From Gemmatimonas sp. (GTDB lineage: Bacteria; Gemmatimonadota; Gemmatimonadetes; Gemmatimonadales; Gemmatimonadaceae): a DNA stretch of 64,000 bases. The position numbers were made by a program, and so were the translations under genes. Below are positions 58,754-64,000 of the stretch, one piece after another. The stretch spans positions 1 to 64,000 of the forward strand of contig JAABRL010000024.1 in NCBI GenBank assembly GCA_011390935.1. Reading direction: 5' to 3'. Below the pieces are notes generated by a model, which was given only the letters and a program-made list of their open reading frames with translations, was not told where the DNA came from and did not search any database. Position 1 is the first letter of the stretch, and every line of letters begins with the position of its first letter.

Positions 58754-60720
58754 TCAGCGTCGGCGTTGACGTCGGCGGCACGTTCACCGATCTGGTGGCC
58801 GTGGCACACGACGGCGCCGTGCAGGTCTCCAAGGTGCTCACCACACCGCACGATCGGTCGATCGCGGTGCTGCAGGCGCTGCACGAATCGGCCGTGCCGC
58901 CGGATCAGATCACCCGCTTCGTGCATGGCACCACGGTGGTCACCAACCTGCTGCTCGAGCGGGCGGGCACGCGCGTGGTGCTGCTCGCTACCGCCGGCTT
59001 TGCCGATGTGCTGTGGTTGCGCCGCCAGGAACGTGCGTCGTTGTACGATCTCACGCGCGATCATCCGGCGCCGCTGGTGCAGCCGGGTGATGTGATCAGT
59101 GTGCACGAACGTGTGGCGCCGCAGTGGGGCGACCACGGCGAGGCGCCGCAGGGCGTTGCCGTGTTGCACCCGCTCGAACCGGCGGAGATCGAGCGTGTGG
59201 TGCAGGCCGCGATCGCCACCGGCGCGCAGGCGTTTGCCATCGTGCTGCTGCACGGCTACGCGTACGCCGCGCACGAAGCGGCGCTTGCGCACGCCCTGCG
59301 CACCGCCATGCCGCACGCCACCGTGGCCGCCTCGCACGAGGTGCTCCCCGAGATTCGCGAGTACGAACGCACCGCCACCACGGTGGCCGAAGCGTATGCG
59401 CGCCCTGCGGTGCGCCGATACCTGCACACGCTCGCCGATGCGCTCGCCCAACGCGGCGTGACCGCGCCGCGTGTGATGACATCGGCCGGCGGTACGCTGC
59501 GCGCGCGCGATGCCGATCAGCACGCCGCGTCGCTCGCGCTGTCTGGACCGGCGGGTGGTGTGACGGCCGCGGCCGCGCTCTGTCGCGCGCTGGGGCTGCG
59601 TGATGCGCTCACCATCGACATCGGCGGCACGTCGGCCGATGTGGGGCTCGTGATCGACGGCGAGCCACTGGTGGAGCGCGGTGGTGAAGTGGACGGCGTG
59701 CCCATTGCACTGCCGCGTGTGCTCGTGGAAACCGTTGCAGCCGGTGGCGGCAGCATCGGGCGCATCGATTCAGGCGGTGCGCTGCACGCCGGCCCCGAGA
59801 GCGCTGGTGCCGATCCCGGGCCGGCGTGCTACTCGCGCGGCGGCACACGCGCCACCGTCACCGATGCGCATGTGGCGCTGGGGCACATCACCGCCGGCAC
59901 GTGGGGTGGGGCCGTGACCATCAGCGCCGAACGCGCCGAGGCTGCGGTGCGCACACTGGCGACCGCGCTGCAGCGCACGGTGCGCGAGACCGCCGCCGCG
60001 CTCATCGCCACCGCCGATGCGAACATGGCGCGTGCGCTCCGGCGCATCAGCGTGGAGCGCGGGCGTGATCCGCGCGACCTCGTGCTCATGGCCTTCGGCG
60101 GCGGCGGTCCGCTGCACGCCTGTGGCCTGGCCGACATGCTCGGCATGCGACAGGTCTACGTGCCACCCTGGGCCGGCGTGCTCAGTGCGCTGGGACTCGC
60201 GCTCGCCCCCGAGCGTCGCGAAGCGATGGCCAGTCTCATGCAGCGCAGCGATCAGGCGGATGCATCGGGACTGCACGCCCATCGAGCGTCGTTGGCGCAC
60301 ACGCTCATGGCCCCGCACGAGGCGTTCACCGTGCGCGCGTGGGTGCGGGCGCGCTACCTGGGGCAGGGGCATGAGCTCGATGTGCCACTGCATGACGATG
60401 ACACCGTTGATGCGCTGTGCACGCGCTTTGGTGCGGTGCACGCTGCGCGATTCGGTTACGAACTCGATCGCGCGGTGGAGTTGGTGAGCTTGCGCGTGAC
60501 ATGCGAAGGCACCTGGTGGCCGCTCACCTTCACGCGGCCGCCGCGCACGTCGTCTACGCCCTTCGATGGCGTGGACGACGGCAGCATGCTCGAGGCGAGC
60601 GTACCGGGCCCGTGCACCATTCGCTTGCCCGATGCCACGTTGCGTGTGGCTGACGGATGGAGTGCGCGCGCGCTGCCGTCGGGCGGGTGGTGGTTGGAGC
60701 GTGCGGGGGAGGTGCCGTGA
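58750..60720 (+). CDS. hyuA: hydantoinase/oxoprolinase family protein, subunit A
   Basis: The 656-residue ATP-binding subunit of an ATP-dependent 5-oxoprolinase or N-methylhydantoinase type enzyme. The actin-like nucleotide fold is visible as SVGVDVGGTFTDLVAVA at the start, FVHGTTVVTNLLLER, SGPAGGVTAAAAL and TIDIGGTSADVGLV. C-terminal DPRDLVLMAFGGGGPLHA is also typical. Together with HyuB (61343) it would open 5-oxoproline or hydantoin-like rings with ATP. It overlaps both neighbours by four bases. The subunits are separated by a DNA-repair-type gene. Confidence 0.92.
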   Translation: MISVGVDVGGTFTDLVAVAHDGAVQVSKVLTTPHDRSIAVLQALHESAVPPDQITRFVHGTTVVTNLLLERAGTRVVLLATAGFADVLWLRRQERASLYDLTRDHPAPLVQPGDVISVHERVAPQWGDHGEAPQGVAVLHPLEPAEIERVVQAAIATGAQAFAIVLLHGYAYAAHEAALAHALRTAMPHATVAASHEVLPEIREYERTATTVAEAYARPAVRRYLHTLADALAQRGVTAPRVMTSAGGTLRARDADQHAASLALSGPAGGVTAAAALCRALGLRDALTIDIGGTSADVGLVIDGEPLVERGGEVDGVPIALPRVLVETVAAGGGSIGRIDSGGALHAGPESAGADPGPACYSRGGTRATVTDAHVALGHITAGTWGGAVTISAERAEAAVRTLATALQRTVRETAAALIATADANMARALRRISVERGRDPRDLVLMAFGGGGPLHACGLADMLGMRQVYVPPWAGVLSALGLALAPERREAMASLMQRSDQADASGLHAHRASLAHTLMAPHEAFTVRAWVRARYLGQGHELDVPLHDDDTVDALCTRFGAVHAARFGYELDRAVELVSLRVTCEGTWWPLTFTRPPRTSSTPFDGVDDGSMLEASVPGPCTIRLPDATLRVADGWSARALPSGGWWLERAGEVP

Positions 60721-61346
60721 GTCGCATTCTCGGCGAGCCGGTCCCCCCCTGTTTCCCCGAGGCAGGGCACGTGCGTGTGTTGTGCATCGGCGAAGCCCCG
60801 GGCCCTCGTGGTGCGGACAAGAGTGGCGTGCCATTCTTTGGCGATCGCGCCGGCGCGCCGCTGTACCGCGCGCTCGTGGCGGCCGGTGGCTGCACCTTGC
60901 CCGACGCGGTGGCCTTGCTCCCGTGGGACGGCACCGCATTCGCCGCGCAGTCGCTGCGCCCGAGCATGCGCGGCGTCGCACTCGGCAACGCCTTCGATCG
61001 TTGCCCCACCAACGATGGGCAACGGTTTCGTGCACCCTCGCGCGCCGAACTCGAGAGCACCGACAACATGGCGCGGCTCGCGTCGGACATCGACACCGCG
61101 ACTGCGCGCGGATTGCGTCGCATTGTCGCCCTCGGACGCGTGGCCTCACTCACCATGACTCGCGTCCTCGCCGAACACCCCGATCGCTGGCCACATGTGA
61201 CGCTCACCACCGTGCCGCACCCCAGTGCGCAGGGGCTGCTCTCGGCCGCGCCCGATCGTGGTCGTGGACTGCGCCTCGCCGATCTGGCTGCGGCGTGGGA
61301 AGCCGATCTGGCGTCAGTGATTCGCGCCGATCTGGAGCATGGATGA
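60717..61346 (+). CDS. uracil-DNA glycosylase-superfamily protein inside the hyuA-hyuB operon
   Basis: A 209-residue protein of the UDG superfamily. Motif 1 GEAPGPRG is at residues 25-32 with [10 protein letters not shown] following, as in family 4/5 enzymes, and the C-terminal motif is [10 protein letters not shown]. Cysteines are scattered (C12, C23, C58, C94 region) and the CX2C arrangement of Fe-S family 4 enzymes is missing. The first motif has Glu where family 4 also has Glu, so it may be active on uracil or a related lesion. It starts at a GTG overlapping hyuA and its stop overlaps hyuB, so its translation is tied to the hydantoinase subunits. Confidence 0.82.
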   Translation: MSRILGEPVPPCFPEAGHVRVLCIGEAPGPRGADKSGVPFFGDRAGAPLYRALVAAGGCTLPDAVALLPWDGTAFAAQSLRPSMRGVALGNAFDRCPTNDGQRFRAPSRAELESTDNMARLASDIDTATARGLRRIVALGRVASLTMTRVLAEHPDRWPHVTLTTVPHPSAQGLLSAAPDRGRGLRLADLAAAWEADLASVIRADLEHG

Positions 61347-62932
61347 CCGACACGCAGAACGCCTTCGATCCGCTCGCGATCACCGTGTTCGCACAGGGTG
61401 TGGCCATGATCGCCGAGGAGATGGGGACGCGTCTGGAACGCGCCGCGGTGTCGCCGAACATTCGCGAACGTCGCGACGCCTCATGCGCCGTGTTCGATGC
61501 CGCCGGACGCATGATCGCGCAAGCCGCGCACATTCCCGTGCATCTGGGCGCGATGCCCGAGAGTGTGGCCGTGGTGCGTGCGCGCACACCGGCGGTGGGT
61601 GATGTGTTTCTGCTCAACGATCCCGCGCACGGTGGCTCGCACCTCCCCGATCTCACCATGGTGGAGGTGATCGGGCACCCCGTGGAGGTCGAGCGCATCA
61701 TCGGCTACGTGGCGGTGCGTGCGCACCACGCTGACGTGGGGGGGATGAGTCCGGGCAGCATGCCCTTCGGCGCCACCGAGCTCGTGCAGGAGGGGCTCAT
61801 CATTCCGCCGGTCCGCCTCGAGCGCGCGGGCGAATCACAGACGGATGTGCTCGCGCTCGTACTGGCCAATGTGCGTACTCCCTCCGAGCGATTGGGAGAC
61901 TTGCGTGCACAGCGCGCGGCCTGCGCCGCCGGTCGCGACGCGTGGCGGGCGATGGTGGCGCGTCACGGCGACGATTGGTGCAACGCGGCCACCGATGCAC
62001 TGCTCGACTACACGGAACGACGCGCGCGGGCCCACCTGGCCTCGCTCGACGGAGTGCGCGGCCACTGCGCCGACGTGCTCGAAGGCGATGGGGTGACCGA
62101 TGGTACCATCGCCGTGGTGGCGCACGTGCAGGTGGAGAACGGCACGCTCTTCATCGATCTCACTGGCTCGAGCGGCGCGGTGCGTGGCAATGTGAACGCA
62201 CCGATTGCCGTGGCACGGGCCGCCAGTCTGTTTGCGTTGCGCGTGCTGCTCGATCGCGACGACATTCCGGTGAATGAAGGGCTCGCTCGTGTGATATCAC
62301 TCACGGTGCCCGATGATTGCGTGGCGAACGCCAAACGACCGAGTGCCGTGGCCGCGGGCAACGTCGAGTTGTCGCAGCGACTGACCGATGTGATCTTGCA
62401 AGCATTGGGTGATGGACTCGCGTCCGCCGATCAGGATGCGGCCGCACTCCCTGCACAAGGTCAGGGCACCATGAACAACATCACCATCGGCGCGCCGGGG
62501 TGGACGTTCTACGAGACGCTCGGCGGTGGACAGGGCGCAAGCGCCCGTGCACACGGGCCGAGTGGCGTGCACGTGGGCATGAGCAACACGCGCAACACAC
62601 CAGTCGAAAGTCTGGAGTGGGCGTACCCGCTGCGCGTGCGTGAATACGCGCTGCGTCGTGGCAGTGGCGGTGACGGCGCGCGCCGCGGTGGCGATGGTGT
62701 GGTGCGGCAGTACGAGCCGCTCGTGCCGGTGGTGCTCACGCTGCTCACCGAACGACGCGCGGTGGCGCCACGTGGGGTGCACGGGGGCGACGCAGGTCGC
62801 TGCGGCATCAATCGGCGCGACAACGAAATTCTGCCGGCGAAGGGGCGGTGGCAGGTTTCGAGCGGCGTGCGCATCACCATCGAGACGCCGGGTGGTGGTG
62901 GGCATGGTGCACCCTCGCAGGATTCCGCGTGA
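61343..62932 (+). CDS. hyuB: hydantoinase/oxoprolinase family protein, subunit B
   Basis: The 529-residue catalytic-side subunit. It starts [21 protein letters not shown], and contains [64 protein letters not shown] and [21 protein letters not shown]; these are quoted in part as the usual order of HyuB landmarks. The His and Asp of HLPDLT and the HHADVGG motif are expected metal ligands. It works with HyuA from the same overlapping operon. It is convergent with a small membrane protein gene. Confidence 0.92.
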   Translation: MTDTQNAFDPLAITVFAQGVAMIAEEMGTRLERAAVSPNIRERRDASCAVFDAAGRMIAQAAHIPVHLGAMPESVAVVRARTPAVGDVFLLNDPAHGGSHLPDLTMVEVIGHPVEVERIIGYVAVRAHHADVGGMSPGSMPFGATELVQEGLIIPPVRLERAGESQTDVLALVLANVRTPSERLGDLRAQRAACAAGRDAWRAMVARHGDDWCNAATDALLDYTERRARAHLASLDGVRGHCADVLEGDGVTDGTIAVVAHVQVENGTLFIDLTGSSGAVRGNVNAPIAVARAASLFALRVLLDRDDIPVNEGLARVISLTVPDDCVANAKRPSAVAAGNVELSQRLTDVILQALGDGLASADQDAAALPAQGQGTMNNITIGAPGWTFYETLGGGQGASARAHGPSGVHVGMSNTRNTPVESLEWAYPLRVREYALRRGSGGDGARRGGDGVVRQYEPLVPVVLTLLTERRAVAPRGVHGGDAGRCGINRRDNEILPAKGRWQVSSGVRITIETPGGGGHGAPSQDSA

Positions 62933-62948
62933 TGCGCGCGCCCTGCGC

Positions 62949-63269
62949 TTACGTGTCGTCGCGTCCGCGCCAGGCGTCGTCGTCTTGCAGGCTCTCGCGC
63001 CACGATTCGCTGGACGACTCGAACTCCGCGTCGTCGGGTGGCGCATGGCGGGCGTCCCACGCGGCGGCCGACTGCTCCACGAGATCGTCGAGTGATGCCT
63101 CTTCCACCGCTCGGGTGCGCCAACGAACGATGGCGCGCCACGCGAGCAGCGTGAAAATCGTGAGCCCGAGCAGTGGCAACGGATGCCGAATGCCCGGCAG
63201 CGTGACCAGCAGCGCTACGAGCAGCAGCAGCCCGAACAGCGGCGCGCGAGAGCGAAAGAATCGAAGCAT
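62949..63269 (-). CDS. small two-helix membrane protein of unknown function
   Basis: A 106-residue protein starting MLRFFRSRAPLFGLLLLVALLV with two adjacent helices (about 11-25 and 30-46), a basic loop WRTRAVEEASLDDLVEQ and an acidic, Ser/Asp-rich tail. No family is recognised. The longer frame to 63776 is rejected because it would lie antisense to the antiporter gene. It lies 36 bases from the divergent antiporter start, which suggests a shared promoter region. Confidence 0.55.
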   Translation of the reverse strand: MLRFFRSRAPLFGLLLLVALLVTLPGIRHPLPLLGLTIFTLLAWRAIVRWRTRAVEEASLDDLVEQSAAAWDARHAPPDDAEFESSSESWRESLQDDDAWRGRDDT

Positions 63270-63305
63270 GCGTACCGGGAAATGTATCGCCGAGAGCGCC
63301 GCCGC

Positions 63306-64000
63306 ATGCTGATCCTCTCCGCCTGGATGGTGCTGGGCCTGACGGCGCTGGTGCTTGGCGCCGAAGGGTTCGTGCGCGGCGCCGCGAGACTGGCCGTGGC
63401 ATTTGGCGTACCTCCGCTCGTGATCGGCCTCACCGTGGTGGCCTACGGTACGTCCATGCCCGAGCTGGTGGTTAGCGCCGTGGCCGCGCTCGAAGGGCGC
63501 AGTGCGATCGCGCTCGGCAACGTGGTGGGCTCCAACATCGCGAACATCGGCCTCATTCTCGGCATCACGGCGCTCATCTCCCCACCGAAGGTGGACGGGT
63601 CGCTCGCGCGTCGCGAAGTGCCGTGGCTGCTGGCGAGTGCGCTCCTGCTGCCGGTCATGCTCATGGACGGGGCGATCAGTCGTGTCGATGCGGTGCTGCT
63701 GCTGCTGGGGGCGATTGCGTTCACGATTTTCACCGTGCGCACCACACGGGAAGCGAGCGGTGATCAGGGCATTCAATCGGCCGACGCCGAGCAGGAAGCG
63801 CGTCGTGGACTGCCGGCGGCGATAGCGTTCACGGTGGTGGGGCTCGCGCTGCTGCTGCTTGGCGGCCGCTGGTTCGTGAGTGCGGCCTCTGACATGGCGA
63901 TGCGTTTCGGAATCAGCGAGCGGGTGGTGGGGCTCACGATTGTCGCGGTGGGCACGTCGTTGCCGGAGCTCGCGGCGTCCGTTGTGGCGGCGGTGCGCGG
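63306..64000 (+). CDS. Na+/Ca2+ antiporter (CaCA family), N-terminal part (cut by window edge)
   Basis: The visible 231 residues contain most of a YrbG-type calcium/sodium antiporter. The two family repeats are clear: GLTVVAYGTSMPELVVS and GNVVGSNIANIGLILG in the first half, GLTIVAVGTSLPELAAS in the second, with the cytoplasmic loop TREASGDQGIQSADAEQEARR between. The frame is open to the window end. It starts with an ATG 36 bases from the divergent small membrane protein gene. Confidence 0.9.
   Translation, partial: MLILSAWMVLGLTALVLGAEGFVRGAARLAVAFGVPPLVIGLTVVAYGTSMPELVVSAVAALEGRSAIALGNVVGSNIANIGLILGITALISPPKVDGSLARREVPWLLASALLLPVMLMDGAISRVDAVLLLLGAIAFTIFTVRTTREASGDQGIQSADAEQEARRGLPAAIAFTVVGLALLLLGGRWFVSAASDMAMRFGISERVVGLTIVAVGTSLPELAASVVAAVR

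Noticed and set aside
62949-63776. 275-codon minus-strand frame opposite the antiporter gene
   Set aside because: Only the part from 63269 on is outside the antiporter and has a membrane-protein start; the rest is the antisense of conserved antiporter motifs.
1-64000. tRNA or rRNA genes, insertion sequences, prophage or integrase genes
   Set aside because: No transposase, integrase or phage-type reading frame and no recognisable RNA gene was seen. A covariance-model search would be needed to exclude short RNAs.

Overview
The window reads as a high-GC chromosomal segment of an anoxygenic phototroph of the Gemmatimonadota, most like Gemmatimonas. The reasons are purple-bacterial-type bacteriochlorophyll genes joined to a chromosome with FtsX/MacB-type exporters, SpoIID, ActP and TonB receptors. 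The species name is inference; no rRNA or tRNA gene was seen and no mobile element was found.

Region 1 (1-7810) is one edge of a photosynthesis gene cluster. crtF, bchC, bchX and bchY (running off the left end) lie on the minus strand. bchI, bchD and puhE lie divergently on the plus strand. Both regulatory gaps carry tandem TGT-N12-ACA palindromes, the PpsR/CrtJ signature, and one covers a good -35 box for crtF. The cluster ends after puhE at two tandem copies of an intergenic hairpin repeat (7842-8140) that recurs at about 36.9 kb and 40.6 kb.

Region 2 (8154-20311, minus strand) is a tripartite exporter operon: TolC-like protein, MacA-like adaptor, one ATPase, then six FtsX/MacB-type permeases alternating between two subtypes (A-B-A-B-A-B). 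A strong intrinsic terminator sits between the fourth and fifth permease.

Region 3 (20399-31334) holds a very large NtrY-like sensor kinase, a pseudokinase-kinase protein, an aldehyde dehydrogenase, a diguanylate cyclase, and the acetate permease pair DUF485-ActP. Region 4 (31481-41869) holds VKOR and a thioredoxin-fold partner, UbiE/MenG, an FKBP lipoprotein, a phosphopantetheinyl transferase, an MFS transporter, ThrE, a CsoR-type regulator, ComM/YifB and a Xre-RES toxin-antitoxin pair.

Region 5 (41900-64000) holds a TonB receptor, proteins of unknown function, an NtrX-like sigma-54 activator, a second aldehyde dehydrogenase, and a housekeeping run lepB, sigma-70, yajQ, rimO, hemL. HemL makes 5-aminolevulinate, the first precursor of the bacteriochlorophyll made with region 1. 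A tightly overlapping set follows: DUF4105, hyuA, a uracil-DNA-glycosylase-like gene, hyuB. The window ends inside a Na+/Ca2+ antiporter gene. Stop-start overlaps (ATGA, GTGA, TGATG) are common throughout and point to translational coupling.
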